A DNA stretch of 64,000 nucleotides from Omphiscola glabra (lineage: Eukaryota; Mollusca; Gastropoda; Lymnaeidae). The position numbers and the translations under genes are program-made. The stretch lies in assembly GCA_964017045.1 (NCBI GenBank), contig OZ024794.1:49729013-49793012 (forward strand), given 5' to 3'. Position 1 is the stretch's first letter; each line of letters begins with the position of its first letter. This document shows, piece after piece, positions 45,861 through 60,000 of the stretch. The notes beneath the pieces are model-generated. The model worked only from the letters and a program-made list of their open reading frames with translations, was not told the origin of the DNA and made no database searches.

Positions 45861-48338
45861 ATTTTGACTACCCCAATGTATTCAGTTAATGATCAATTTG
45901 TACAGTTATCATCCTACTGTTACTTATTTGGATTTATGTTTGACAGTTTTAAAAAGTTAAAAAAATATAATAAAAGATTATGCATGGACCATCTATTGGC
46001 TTAGCATTCCAAAGTGAAGATTCAGAATCAAGTACCATATCCATGTCAAATGGGCTAGGTTGATCCTTTTCTAGATGTGTATGTGGCTATGTGAATTTTA
46101 TGAATATTCCTTTTTATGAATATTCTCATAAAACAGTTGCAAGTGCAGTCAGAACCTTTTAGAAGCTCACATTTTTAAACTTATCTTTGTTCTACATTGT
46201 CTCAAGATCATTTAGTTTGGTTTAGAAAGAATGGCTGCAGAAGAGTTTATTTCAGGATTTGGCTTCTGCTACAGTGAGATTTGCAAATTTTTATTGAAAT
46301 ACTGTTAATTAATAGACACTTTTATAAATTTATCATCACTTTTTTTTTTTTTGTAACCTACTTATTTTTAAGTGCAATGCAAAAGCAAGAAACCATGTTT
46401 GTAAGAAAATCAACGATTAGATATAGCCTTAATGCCATTATAAACTTGATTTTGTTCTATTATGTCATCTCAATAAATTACAGAATTTCAGACCTCTTTA
46501 CTCTTACTATTTTGGCATACAATGTACGATTTTGAGGTGTATAAATTATATATACTGTATATTTTTTTTTTTTTCTAAGATAATGTATTGAATGATTTTG
46601 TGATTATATTGTACTGTTTTAATATTAATAGTTTGGGGGTAAACGGTTCTGGAATTTCTTTAGTCTGATGTATGGTAAAATGAAAGATTTAATAATTTAT
46701 GTTTGCGAAAGTACTTGTTGATATTTGTCTTTGCTCTAACCCTTCTCCATACCAATATATATATATATGAATAAATGATATGACATATATGAAATTATTA
46801 AAAAAACAATATTTATGTTTACTTATTATTATAATGATATAAAATAAGTAAAAATTATAAGCATTCTTAATTTGAAATGTTATTTTTTTTATCCTTCATT
46901 ATGCTTTTCTGTATGTTTGACATTGCTATTCATAATAAAACAAACTTCAAACATTCAGAGATATATATTATATATAATTTATCATAAGCTAGGTTGATCA
47001 TATAACCCTTAAAAAAACTAATCGATTTAAATACATTTGGATTCTTAAAAACAATTATAGGGATTTTCTATTATTTTACAGAAATCGAACCACTTTAAAT
47101 ATTATTATAAAAATAAAATACATCTGCTTATAATTATTATAAATTAGAAATAGATTCTATGTAACGATTAAAGGTCTATTTCATACGGTAATTAAAGAAG
47201 CATTTTATCCGAATTTGAAAGTTGAGATATTCTTTTTATTGTCTAGAAATGGTCCTCTGTGTCATACTATTATTACTAATAGTAGAACAATCTATGTGGA
47301 AGCTTGAATCAAAAGACAGAACAAAAGATAAGAATGTTTCGGCTAAGAGCCTTCTTCAGCTGACAAGACAAATGAAAATAGGACAAGAAATAGGAACAAG
47401 TGATCACTTGAGTTTTTAACTAGTTGAGGAAATTTTTAACCAAGCACCTATGCTTTAGTTATTTATGATGTAGTACAGTGGTCCCAAAAAGTTTTATTTA
47501 TTCTGGCCCACAGGATCTATTATAAATATTGTACGGTACAATACTTTTCAAAATTTTCTGAGTTGATTACCGGTATATGAAAAATTTGACAAATGATTTA
47601 TAGTTAAAATAAGTAAAATTGCTTGCTTTTTAAATTTTAAAAAGGCAATTTAATATTTCCTTAACTTAATATACATGTCAAAGACAATGAACATTTTAAA
47701 TATATATATACACATATATTTAAAATTTTATTTTGTTTTTTAAGGATACACTCGTAAAAATGAATTTTAGAAGTTGAGAACAGGTGCACATTACGACTTC
47801 AATCATTATCCCATTAATACCGGATCATATATTCTAGTAATTAATACATAACTAAAAAAAAAAGTAAACTGAACTTAAGAGATACCGGTACTGGCTTCAG
47901 AAATTTATAATTATTCATCTGGTCTGATAAGTTAGAGTATCAATTGGTGTGGCATTGTCCGTATCATTTTTTTAATGTGAAACATTTCAGATTTTCCAGG
48001 CTTTAAAACTTTGTGTGAGTGAAGCAGAAACGCCATAGTCAATTTAAAGCCAAATAAGGTGTAGCAAGACAATACTACTCAACAATAAAGTTTCATTCAT
48101 AGGCTTGTATGACTTGCTGAATTTCACTCATCTACTATGCAAAATATATTGTTCATGACAGTATGAAGGAAACGTGTTAATATAAAATACAAAATACGTA
48201 ATCGGTATAGGTATTTCTTAGCGTATTTGTGTAGAGATTAATTGTATTGCTGTGTTGTTTGCATTGGTAACCTTTTTGGGTATGAGAGATGACGTGTTAG
48301 TTGTTATGGCTTTAGCAGTTGATATGACGGGAGAGAGT
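45861..48338. other. AT-rich intergenic stretch
   Basis: Contains short AT-dinucleotide runs (about 46757, 47702) and no supportable exon. The open frame at 47222-47419 has a hydrophobic start, but no splice or family support. Confidence 0.3.
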
Positions 48339-48612
48339 TGAATGAAGAAGAGCAGCGCTGTGAATGAAGAAGAGCAGCGCTGTGAATGAAGAAGAGCAGC
48401 GCTGTGAATGAAGAAGAGCAGCGCTGTGAATGAAGAAGAGCAGCGCTGTGAATGAAGAAGAGCAGCGCTGTGAATGAAGAAGAGCAGCGCTGTGAATGAA
48501 GAAGAGCAGCGCTGTGAATGAAGAAGAGCAGCGCTGTGAATGAAGAAGAGCAGCGCTGTGAATGAAGAAGAGCAGCGCTGTGAATGAAGAAGAGCAGCGC
48601 TGTGAATGAAGA
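48339..48612. repeat. 22-bp minisatellite, 12 units plus a partial one
   Basis: The unit TGAATGAAGAAGAGCAGCGC+TG repeats at 48339, 48361 and so on to 48603, with no difference seen between units. The unit is not a multiple of three, so each minus-strand frame cycles through all three phases and gives a 22-residue period without stops. The long minus-strand frames here are a product of this. Confidence 0.95.
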
Positions 48613-48719
48613 ACCTAAACAAGTATTCAACTTGTGTTGTTATTGATGATTGCCTTTAATTATGACGAGAGTTTATTATCCCGTACACTACAACTGAGCC
48701 ATCGAACCATATCGTTTTT

Positions 48720-49925
48720 GTTTTTTTTATTCACTATGCCTCCTGAACGCCATCAACCACCAACCAAACCCTGAAAAAATTACCGCCAAAGAGAAAAAAA
48801 AGCACGCTATGCTTACGCTCAAAGACGCCGTAGAGTGGTTATATTAGCTCCAAGTGGCATATAAAGCTAAGGCTATAAGTCAACGGCAACGCAGAGAAAT
48901 CATGCCACAAATTCAACTCAACAAGAGCGCGAGGCAAACGCTGAAAGACAAAGGGTGGCACGCCAACATCAAAGGCGACGTCTGACTATAAATATCCTCG
49001 ATCCCGCAACACAGCTTTTCTTTCTGAAAATTCAAAAATTCAATGAAGACGAAATTGAAGAAAGGTATTTGGCCAAATTAACACAAATTGAATTTTTTGC
49101 AATGCCAAGCATTTAAAAAAAAAATGAATTGAAGTCACATTGCTGCCAGAAGAAATAATAATGCATCACTTCATTAAAAATTACATGAATGGATCTGATC
49201 CAAATTCAAAAAAATTCATAGAAAAAATAAGATCCTACAACAGTGCAATGGCCTTTGCCTCAATGGGAGCCCAAGTTGACCAATCAGAATCCAGACGTTT
49301 AGATTCCGTGGGCAAATTTATTGACATCAGCCTTACACCCAAATCAAGGTGAATCACCAAAGTATGCCCAGCTGTACATTTTGGATTTGGTCCAAGCCTT
49401 GACAGAAAGAATGAACTATCAAGCAAACGATGGATGAGTTCGTGTCGTTATGGGGGACCTTCAGAAACTTCTTGGAGATATCAATCCCTTCTCTAGAGAA
49501 TGCATGAAAATGTTCAAATTTGAACAAGACGAAATTCTGAAGGCAAATCGAGAAAACCGAACGTCAATTGAATATAGCATGCCCTTATAGGGAGAACGAA
49601 TAATTAATGTGCACCTCAACAGAACCAACGCTCCCAATGCCAGAGGGGAAATAGCTGCCGTTTTCACGATGCATATGGTGGACCCCAAGAAATTTGAATT
49701 AAATTCGGAACATTAAAATTCATCTAAAAACGCGGAATTTTACAAAATGTATCCAACCTGAGTAGACTTTATGACCCAATGTGCTACCCTTTGCTTTTCC
49801 CATATGGGGATTCAGGGTGGACCACAGACCTGAAGAAAGCTATTCGTCAAGAAAATGTGTCCAAGCTTCAATGGTATTCATACCATTGTGCCATTTATGA
49901 TGGAAACCTTAAATAGTTCCTCAAT
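48720..49925 (+). mobile_element. Helitron remnant (N-terminal Helitron-like domain)
   Basis: The region from 48750 gives Arg/Gln-rich pieces typical of Helitron N-termini. Clearer blocks follow: KKFIEKIRSYNSAMAFASMG (49207-49266), SPKYAQLYILDLVQALTERM (49347-49408), then ENRTSIEYSMPL, HLNRTNAPNARGEIAAVF and MVDPKKFELN, and NLSRLYDPMCYPLLFPYGDS plus GWTTDLKKAIRQENVSKLQ (49755-49880). Stops and frameshifts are frequent and no helicase domain follows. Confidence 0.7.
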
Positions 49926-49949
49926 GATATCTTACTGAACTTTTTACTG

Positions 49950-50400
49950 TCTATTCACCCCTTCAAAAGCTTCATCCTCCGCAGACACGCGTATTCTTTC
50001 TGTTCCCAGAACATGTACTAAAAATATGGTGAACGATCTTTCTCTTTATGTGACCCAAAACAATGGAATTCTCTCCCATTACACATCCGCAATTTAACGA
50101 CCATCATATCCTTCAAAACTGCCCTCAAGACCCATCTCTTCAAATTCCATACTATACCGACTCATTATCACCCACACCCCTCTGACTGATAAACAACGCT
50201 CGAATCTTCTGGGTGCTGACCATGGCTAGACAAGGGTAGATAGTATTTGGGTGGGTGAGGTCAAGCTCTTTGCCAATTGTTGTTTTAAAATGTTTACGTT
50301 TCTGTTATTGCTAATTTTTATGTGAAGCGCAGTGAGCCTAGCCCTAGGCTGAGGTACCACGCTATATAAAACCACCTAATAATAATAATAAAGCTGACTC
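49950..50400 (+). mobile_element. non-LTR retrotransposon 3' end
   Basis: The frame reads SSSADTRILSVPRTCTKNM, then after a shift YGERSFSLCDPKQWNSLPLH and IRNLTTIISFKTALKTHLFK to a stop near 50190; the rest is 3' UTR ending in TAATAATAATAATAAA. WNSLPLHIR and FKTALKTHLF are typical of the C-termini of LINE ORF2 proteins. The 3' part is shared with 45150-45425. It abuts the Helitron remnant. Confidence 0.8.
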
Positions 50401-50469
50401 ACCAATCCATGGGTGATGCCTTTTACGAGCCTGAGGCAACCAGTTTAAATTGGTTGCCACCCCACTTCA

Positions 50470-50850
50470 CGAGGTAGTCCTAATTCTATGACTCTCGTGT
50501 ACACATTTTGGCATAAATTCTCTTGACTACACCCATTTTCTTCTCCCCTGTGGCCTGTAACTTGATAAGATGCTATTTCTCGGACCTCGCATACCTGTAC
50601 TGATTCTCTCTTTGATCGTAATTTAAAAATGAAATAATTATAATTGTTGTTTGAAAGAATAATGTTAAAGATATCTGTAATTTAAGTGTAATTCAGTGCA
50701 ATTTGTAACTAAAAAATTCAGCTTTTCACGTGACGTCACATTGCTTAAGGCCCTCTTCCCCTCGTCATACATTACCGTCACAAAAATATGACCCCCCCCT
50801 CCCTTTTTTTTTTTTAGACGCGTGACGTCATTTACAGATGGCTCTTTACG
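50470..50850. mobile_element. MITE copy shared with 17690-18085
   Basis: Contains CATACCTGTACTGATTCTCT, CACGTGACGTCACATTGCTT, CGTCACAAAAATATGACCCC and ends GTGACGTCATTTACAGATGG. Same order as at 17690-18085. Confidence 0.65.
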
Positions 50851-52619
50851 CACTTCATAAGAATCCCAATTTGTGCTCCCCACCCCTCAAGGTTCGCGTC
50901 CCTGAACTATATCAATATTCTAATGACTCACTTTTACACCGCAGATTTTTTTAAACAACTATTTCAGAAACGCAAAATAAAACCAAACGCACTTGCGATA
51001 TTTAAAAATAAATAAATAAATCATTTAGCCCAGTTATCGGAAATTTTCCTTCACGTTCACTTTGAAAAACAAGATTTTTGGGGTTAGGATGTGTTGTCTT
51101 CGGCAGCAAGTCTATGTGCCCAGTTTCAGCGGGTAGTGGGTCAATTAGCCATACGAAGGTTTTGCCACCCACGGATATAATATAACGGATTGTTTAAAAG
51201 GAAGGTTAATACATGCATCTATAGTTGTATGTCTTTTTACATTGATTTTAGAAATTAAAAAACAATCAAACACAAAAAACAACAAAAAAAAACAACATAA
51301 TTTAGGCTAAAGATAATTAGAGATGAACATCTTGGGATAATCAAGTTACTTTGGCAAAAATCAAGCCCATGGAGGTGACCTTAAAAGGGATTACTGAAAC
51401 AAAAGACTAACATAAGTAGTGATTTTTTGCATAGTTTTCTTTTATTTTTAAATTGGTGTTATATTTTTAAAATTTTGAGTTACAATTTAAATCATGGGAT
51501 TAAATTTTAATAATTTATGTTATACATGTACTTGAAAATTAAGTTTTAATATGTTTTCCTATTTAAAAGCCCCTTTTTCCAATTTATCGTGGCAATGGTT
51601 ACTTTGAATGTGGTCGACTTCAAAACGCTTGAGAACCTGCGTCTTAGGGCCGTTTAACTATATTTACAGGTACTATTTGTTACAATCTTTGAATTTATTG
51701 TAAAAGATTAATAAAAAAAAGAAAATTTCGCTAATTCAGACTATTGGTGCCATTTAGGGTTCATGTTAGGTTTATGGGGATATATTTAGCCAATTTAGGG
51801 TTCAGGTTAGGTTTACGGATACATTTAGAATTTAGGGTTCAGGTTAGGTTTAGTGACAGTGAATTATAAATGTTCACGGTCGTGGCAACCAAAATGGCAG
51901 CCATGTGATATGTCATGGCACCAATTGTCTGAATTTACCGAAATTTGTATTCTTAAGTAGGCCTACCGGGATGGGATAATTTCCCGAGAAGTCCTTTGTT
52001 TACTAACTATCGTGCGGGATCCCGCGAGAGATGATTTTAGTGACTTCGGGCGAATAAATAGCATAAATGTAATTTTTACAAACCACTCGCCACATAAGAA
52101 TAATTTAGCTGAGCAAACGAGAGATATTTAAAAAAATGATTTATTGCTTGATCAAAATAATTTGCTTATTTTCTAATACAATTTAATTTATTGAAGTTTA
52201 AAAATGAACTTATTTAGTATTAAATTATACATGGATGTCATTTGTCATATATATGTCTCGCTTTCACATTTTATTGTATACAAATATTCAGAAAAGGATT
52301 GTGTAAACTATTATTCTGTGAATGTTTAACATGAGTGTAAGACAGGTGGGCGTTCAGGATGGGTAGCGCCCCAAAGGGTGGTGATGGAAAAAAATTGAGA
52401 ACCACTGATGTGCGACCAATTGTTGGGACTTTAAAAAAAAATTGAGTGGCAAAAAATACAAAATTACAATCACTGTTAGTAAATACTAAAGTAATACATT
52501 AATAATATAAACCCTTTGCAGTGCACCATGTTCTAATCACTGTTTTTAACTAAAAACTTGGTCTTATGAGGCAGGCTTTCATTACGGTGCAAAAAAGAAA
52601 AAAAAGGATCAATCTAATA
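50851..52619. other. intergenic stretch with dispersed-repeat pieces
   Basis: At 51740-51930, TTTAGGGTTCAGGTTAGGTT is repeated three times with variation, followed by GTTCACGG and AACCAAAATGGCAGCCATG, the inverted form of the family at 19150-19360. Near 52375-52408, GCGCCCCAAAGGGTGGTGAT and TTGAGAACCACTG resemble one end of the SPIN-like element. No exon found. Confidence 0.45.
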
Positions 52620-52639
52620 AAATAATATCTGATGACATC

Positions 52640-52800
52640 AGTCAGTCAGTCAGTCTGGTGACCCAACAATTAATTGCAGAAGCTCTTGACCGGTCACTCA
52701 CGAAGAGCAACGTCCCCAGACTCAGTCCGGTGAAATGGAAAACGGTAATGTCGGGCCGAGGCCAGGGGCCTCCCCGCTGCTAATCGGTCTGATGACCAGA
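52640..52800. repeat. GC-rich dispersed repeat, inverse of 60840-60965
   Basis: CACTCACGAAGAGCAACGTCC and CCCCGCTGCTAATCGG are near-perfect reverse complements of CTCTTCGTGAGTGGTCGGCC-type and CTGATTAGCAGCGGGGAGGCC segments at 60850-60960. At 60.8 kb it lies just upstream of a LINE endonuclease, so it may be LINE 5' UTR or a SINE. Confidence 0.6.
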
Positions 52801-54074
52801 GCTGTATTAAAATTAACCGGCGTAGCCTACTCTTAACGTCTGGTCACACGATCAAATTCCTTTCAAATTTTCGTTCATACCTTTGCTGCTATTTTTGTAT
52901 GAAGCCTTGTCACATCTTTTAAATTACTATTTGATCAGGTTCTCATTTTTTTAAAACCACGCATAAAGCAGTGCGTTCATACAAAAAATTAGACGCAAAT
53001 TTGAAGCTAATTTGAAAAGAAATTGATCGTGTGAACTGGTGCTTAGTATTGCCAGGGCCTAAGGCCTAAGTTAGTCAGCCTAAGATTACGATTTGTAAGA
53101 TCAGAAGAATGAGTTAAGCAGCATTCAGTCGTCATAATTTAATACTTAGTTTCGAATGCTTTTTTTTTTGGTTCCCCATATTATATCCAAATCAATATAT
53201 AAAATTATTTAGAACGTAAATGTAAACATACGTCATTGTTAATTGCTTTACTAAATCACCGCAGTACGCCTAATTAAATCAAACTATTACTAGTCCAGGA
53301 CAGTTATTTTTCTAGCTAAAAAATATTTTGGGCTATCGGACCAGATAGTCAAGTTAAAAAAAAAAATACCAAGAAATATGATTATGATGCTTTTCAAACT
53401 TTGCTTCTGGTTGTTTCTTTTTAGCCTACTGGTATTTTGCTAATTAGTGGAATTTTCTTGTTTGAGTAAATAAATACGAGAGTAGTTGCCCCTCTTTTAC
53501 AGCTGATTGTCATTGCATGGTGCAATGATCAACTATTTCTTATAAATTACATAGATAAAATTTGGTTGATCAAAACACCTACAGAGAGTATCAGAATCAG
53601 ATGCTTTATAAATAATCTGTTAATAAATGTAGGCTCACATATTGGTACCCACATATTTTTATATTATAACATTTAGGATTTATATGTAACGTCGACAACC
53701 AACCAAACCTCAAACAGTTTTTAGTTGCACATTGCAAGTGGTTGCTACTACTACAGTAGCTGAGTAGTTATACTAGAATACTGTTACTGAGTAACTGTCT
53801 AAGCTAGCCAGTAGCATTGACTTTTGAGTAGCAGCAAACTGTATAGACTATAAAAGCTTAAAAATGTTGTTTTTCGTTGAAATTGAAGGCTTTCTGCTGA
53901 TACGTTTCTCTCTTTTTTCTTTTACGTTGTCTCTACCCTCTTATTAGTCTTACACTTACACAGTATTTTATATTTTTAAGTATTATATTATATTAAATAT
54001 GATACTCATGGAAATGCCACATATTGTATTAAATATCATAATTATAATATTTATATGTTTGCTTTAACTTTCAG
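52801..54074. other. upstream region of ANKZF1
   Basis: AT-rich. Presumably holds the promoter and any 5' UTR exon, since the first recognised exon opens at an acceptor (AACTTTCAG). I could not identify a first exon. Confidence 0.3.
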
Positions 54075-57000
54075 ATCCTGAAAAAAAGGATGACCCGTAG
54101 ACTCCAACATGACTATTCTAGTCATATTATATTTGAGCCATCAGGAAAACTGAAAATTTCAGAAATAATCATCCATACAAATGATTTGAGAGCTAGCTTG
54201 TCAGAGTTGACATCAGATGTCAAAGAGTCAAGTGTTGTTGAAGACACATGTAAACTATTTCTTGCATTTTATTATATTAAATGACAAATGACATTCAAAA
54301 TAAAAATAGTTTTTGAACCCTGGCCACAGTCCTAAATCCCTGGAGGCAATATAGATATAAGGATAATATTATAGAGACTTAAATCAAGTTGTGTGAAGGG
54401 AAATATTAAAAAATTAAAAACAACTTTTGGAAAGCTTGAATTATTGTTTTGTTCTATATTTCAAAAGTTAAAATATTTTAAACCAATTTAAGCATGTTGT
54501 TAGCTTATTTTTGTGCTAAGTGTTAAAATGTCAATTCTAAAACTTTTTGGGAGAGCTTAGACATAGAAATGCAATTAGTTTTCAAAAATAATAAATTTTT
54601 TATATTTATGATAAACACATTGCTTATTTTAGTTTGATTAGAAAGGAAGGTTCTCTTTAGAATAGCTTTAAACATAGTAATTTTTCATATTCAATAATTT
54701 AAAAGGTAAGGCTACATGACTCTTGAATAAGATATTTTAAATTATTATTTGCCTGAATCATTATTTTTATTTGTTGGAACTTCCAGGCTCTAAATCTGAA
54801 GATCCATCTAAAGTTGCAGTTTCTGAATCCCTGTTTTGTAACTGTTGTCAGATTCAGTTTGCTGATAGAGAGGAACAGGTGAGAGCAGGTTTCTAGATAT
54901 CTTGTAGCAAAATAATAATAAGAAGAATGTCAAACTAATTTTATAGTACATGTAAATTGCTTTTTATTTTTTAGTAGGAAACACACTTTTAACTTTTTAA
55001 AAATATTCTTAAATTAAAAACACTAGCAACTATGCTATCTGGTTTTAGAAAAATATATGAAGCACCTCTTTAGAATATTTTAATTATATTATAAATATTT
55101 ATTTTTCTATTGCCCTTACTTGATAATTTTACCTCAGTTATGAAATTATAACATTTTAAAATAATATTTAAAAAATTCGGATTTATTAACTTAAGATTTA
55201 TTTTTTTGTCTAATTAACAGTAGACGTTTCAAAATCAGGGAAATTATAAAAGCTGACAAATAAATAATTATGTAGTTTTTGTTAATCTAATAAAAATCTG
55301 AACTTAAAGAATGAGTGTAATATTTTTCGAGCTATTTCGTTTCTTGTTAGATTGGACACTATAAATGTGACTGGCACAGATACAACCTTCACTGCCGTTT
55401 GAGAAATGTTCCCCCAGTCTCGGAAGAAGAATTTGAGAAGATAGCCGGTACGTTTTGTTGGAGCCTGCCATTAGTTAAAACAAAAACTCTTTATCTGTTG
55501 TTATTCACAAAATTACATTACATTAATGTATTTTCTTGCCATATTGTTGATCCATATATCACGTTATCCATATTTCAAGGAGATGTCTCTAGCATATCTG
55601 GATCAGATGATGAGGATGAAGATAACATGAGTGATCTTTATTCACCTAAAGAAGAGTTTCCTCACACTGAAGAAAAAAACAGTGAAGCTCTAGGCCAGCG
55701 AGCATTTCATAAAGTCTTTTTCAAAAATAAAGATGGTGAACTTTTATCTGTTCATCGCTGTCTTTTGCACCATAAAAAGGTTGGTTCATGTTGTTTTCAT
55801 ATCTTTTGAATAGTTTAGGCAATTTTTTTGTGTGCACTCCATCCCAATAGTCTTTTGCCTAATTCATTTTTTTCATTTAATAAAAATATTGGAAGCTGAT
55901 TGGTTTAAGAGAATATCTTTGAAAAATTATGTCACACTTGGTCAAATAAAAAATCATTACAATTTTTAAGTTTTCATTTCTTTAATAAAAATACTTTTTA
56001 TCTACTTGGTACTTTGTATGACCATGTAAAATTAATATTGTTATCATTTCATATATTCTCTTTGCTCAGAGCCCAATTGATGAAAGACAAGAAATGGTTT
56101 CAGCAATTAGTCATCTTCCTGAAAAATCAAAGTGGATAATCCTGATGGTGTCTTCTGGTCATTTTGCTGGAGCTGTATTTCATGGGTATTAAAATAGATC
56201 AGACCATTAATTCTTACGATTGTGAAACTGCACAGTTCATGAAAATTACACTTTATTAACTGCCTTTCTTGCATAGATATATCAATTCACATATTTAGAC
56301 TTAAACATTTGAACATGCAGAGAATGAAGAATGAACAAAAATTGATTTGATATACCATATATAATGTTCTTAATGTTCAGGTATTATTTCAGAGGTCCTC
56401 TTAAAGAAATTCAAAACTTTTTTTAAAGATCTAAAACTTGGCAAGCTATACATTTGAAAATGGAATGCACAGATCATGTATTAAATGTAGTGTAAAAAAT
56501 ATCAAAAGTATCCTGAAAACAGGTTTATGACTTTGTTCACTTAACATCATCACAGTATGAAATGATTACCCTTATGCATGGAGATGTTCTGACTATTATG
56601 CTTCATTCTCATTTCTACACATCTCTGCCAAAAATTGTTCTTTGCAAATAATGCTCTCAAAACAAATCAAAGCTTTTGCGTGACAGCAGATTATTTTTCT
56701 GATTTTTGAGAATTACATTAAAATCACCAAAAAGATGCTACCTATATGCAGAGCACTACTCTAAATGCATCCATTTAAAAAATAGTAGTGGTCTTCTGCT
56801 TTTAAGTTTTCATTTTAAGTCATGATTATATAAATTTCTTTGGTTTGAATGTTGACATTATTCTACTGCTTACTCAAGATCATTTCATGCAAATAGTTTC
56901 TGTTGACTATTATGTACTGCATATATATTAAAATTAAAATAACATTAATAAAAAAAAAAAATACCGATGATAAACTTCTATAAGACATAACAATAGTGTT

Positions 57001-60000
57001 GTTACACAATATATTATTGCCTTGGTTCATTATTATTGTTTCAGAAAAGAAGTTGTAGAACACAAAACATTTCATCGCTATACTGTGAGAGCAAAACGTG
57101 GCACCGCCCAATCTAGCAAGGACAGTCAAGGGGGTGCCCCTAAGAGTGCTGGGGCCACTCTGAGAAGGTACAATGAGGCAGCTTTGATTCAAGTGAGTTT
57201 TCAACCACAATGTTTTTCAAATTGTAATCATACTCACATGGTCTCCTGTGGTGGCTAGTATTGTTTGATAGTTTTGCTATTTGATGTTATTAATTAGAAT
57301 AAAAAATATTTATTATTAAGTGTCAGTAACTGGCGTTGCCTGCAAACTCTGCTATTTTGAGATGCATTTAATGAATCCACCAATTTTATTGTTTTCAATA
57401 ATCATTTTTTAATCTGCTTTTAGATACTTATTACATTTTATTAATTCACCTAAAATCACCTGTACACTAAGGATTGTAATTTAATACTATCACTATTAAG
57501 GCTGATTAAATATTTCAAATTTAGTTAAGAAGATGTGTTTTAAAGGTATAAATTTTACATCACAGAGAATCTAACATACTATAAAAAATATACTTTAAAT
57601 TGATTAACACATATAATCAGGATATCCAGAATTGTAAAGAAAAGTTAATTTTTTAAATTTTTTAAATCAATTCAGGAGGTGCAGGATCTCTTATCTAGCT
57701 GGGGAGGTCACATAAAGTCTTGTGATTTTGTGTTTTTGCGAGTTCCTGTAGCCAACAAAGTCATGCTCTTTGGTGGTAAGACTCCGGCCTTTAAAAAAGA
57801 TGATCTTCGGTTGAGGGTGATACCATTAATAACAAGAAGACCTACATTTAGTGAGGTCCAGAGAGTGCATCAGATCCTTGCTTCTGTGGAGTGTTATGGT
57901 AAATAACATATTTGCAGTCTTATCGTAAAGCTGTTAGAAAAACAGTGACTAATGTAGTTTGATGCTAAATAAGGATTTTTTAAAAATCACTAATTAGGTA
58001 AGCCATTCTTGAGCATCAGATTTAATTGAAGTGTAGCTCATCTTAGCAAAAGTTAAAATTAGTAAATGCTCATCACATCATTTAAAAGCTGACCATGGTG
58101 TTTAGTGTGGAATTCATTTTTAAAGTGTTTTGTTCTTGGACTTAATACATGTTTGTCTGGAACAACCACCCCAGTATCTGATGGTCATTTAAACTGTCAA
58201 GTTTGTTCCAAAGCAAGTTTTTTATTTCAATATATTTAAAATGTAATTTTCTTTTGTGGCATGAAGTTTAAATAAATTTTATTTGTCAGGAAAAGATGCA
58301 GATGTGGAAAGCTTTCTTCCAAAGACTTCACCTTCTAGAGTTGTTAAGGACGCTAATCAATGTGGCAAAGGGACTCAGTTACGGCGCAAGAAAAAACAAC
58401 AAACTGAAAATAGTAAATTGACAGGTATAATGATTTAACAAATTATACAACTTTCAAAATAAATGTGTACCATAATGAGAATCCTTGAAGCAATTTTCAA
58501 GTGGAAATTAATACTTTTTGGGAATATATAATATTATTTTAATCTTGTAGAGCACAATTCATCCGATGACCTAGAGAGATTTCCAGAAGAGATGGTTGAT
58601 ACTGAGTGCGATTTGGTTGAGACACAAGAAGAAATTGACTTTTCTGAACTTAAACAGTTTGACAGCTCTGTTAGACACAAAAACCATAAAAAATCAAAAG
58701 CTGATCTTGGAAAAAGTCGGAAATCAACGAAGGAAAATAAATTAGGTATGACATAATGACTTACTCTAAATGTAATGTAATGCCTGTTAACAAAGATGTT
58801 GAGACAAAGATATGACATATATTGGAAGGTAGAGAAGTACTGACTTAATTAATGCCCAATTTTACTTTTTTTAGAAGTTTTATTTCTAAAAACATACTTA
58901 TTTTATGTGCATTTTGTCATAAGTTTATGTATTAAGCTGGCTGATTTGGCATTCTTTCAGATGATGAAACAACTCGACTGAGAAATCACTTATTTACAGT
59001 GTGTAAAATAGGTGATGTCCACATCTTAAAGACTGTTCTAAAAGAAATTCAGGATTCCCATTCTTGGGCTGCTGACATCTGTAAACTTAGTTTACACAAT
59101 AAGGACATGGATATTACAAGCTCATCTCAACTGGCAGATCTCCATATAGCCGCAGAAAGCTGCCATTGTCAGGATCGAGGACAACCAATGAATAAACTTG
59201 ACTCTCCTGTTACAAACAATCTGACTTGCTCTACAAACGAGACCAATACAACTGCAATATCTGTCGTTTGCTTAGACTCATCCACACAAGGGGACTGTCT
59301 TAATGAGGAAGGTGCTCTTACAGGTTCCTACTGTAATGGTAAACATGATGTCCATAACTTGTCAGATTTCCTAAATAGACCAGTCAATGATAGTGAGATT
59401 ACCTACTTGCACCTGGCTGCTAAAGAGGGCCACCATGAAGTTGTTACAGCATTACTTGAAGCTGGCGCCGATCCATCATTACGGTAAGGCTGTTAATCTA
59501 TTCATTGAATTACTCAGCTTTATAATTTTTGTGGGTCCTTTTTTAATAATAATAAGCTTTATCCTGTTTTTAAAAAAACATAATTTCCTTCTCTCCACAG
59601 AGATAAAACGGGTAAAACACCATACTACCTGGGAGGAACGGATGTTAGAAATGCATTTAGACGCTTCATGGCAAACTTTCCTGACCGTTATGATTATGTA
59701 AAAGCCCAGGTAATATTTATAAGTAAAAGATAAAAAGAATAATCATTTAAATTTTCCTATAAAGATTCATTTGGCACCAACTTTTTGTATTTGCTTTCAC
59801 TTATCATTTCTTTAAACAATTAGGTCAAAGCAAATTTGTATTATTTAGATCCCTAGTCCTCTTACTGCTGAGATGGAAGCAGAAAAAAAACTAAAAGCTG
59901 CAGAGAAGAAGAAAGCCAAAAAGAAAGCATTGAATGAGCGTAATAAGGTAAAACTCATTTCTTGGTATTGTTTTGCAGTAGATGTTACTTGTTAGATATA

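Noticed and set aside
48218..48630. Long minus-strand frames with HSQRCSSSF-type repeats
   Set aside because: They are the translation of the 22-bp minisatellite, which has no stop in any minus-strand phase.
51740..51860. TTAGGG-like repeats suggesting an internal telomere
   Set aside because: The repeats are TTTAGGGTTCAGGTTAGG with long spacers, part of a dispersed module, not a tandem hexamer array.
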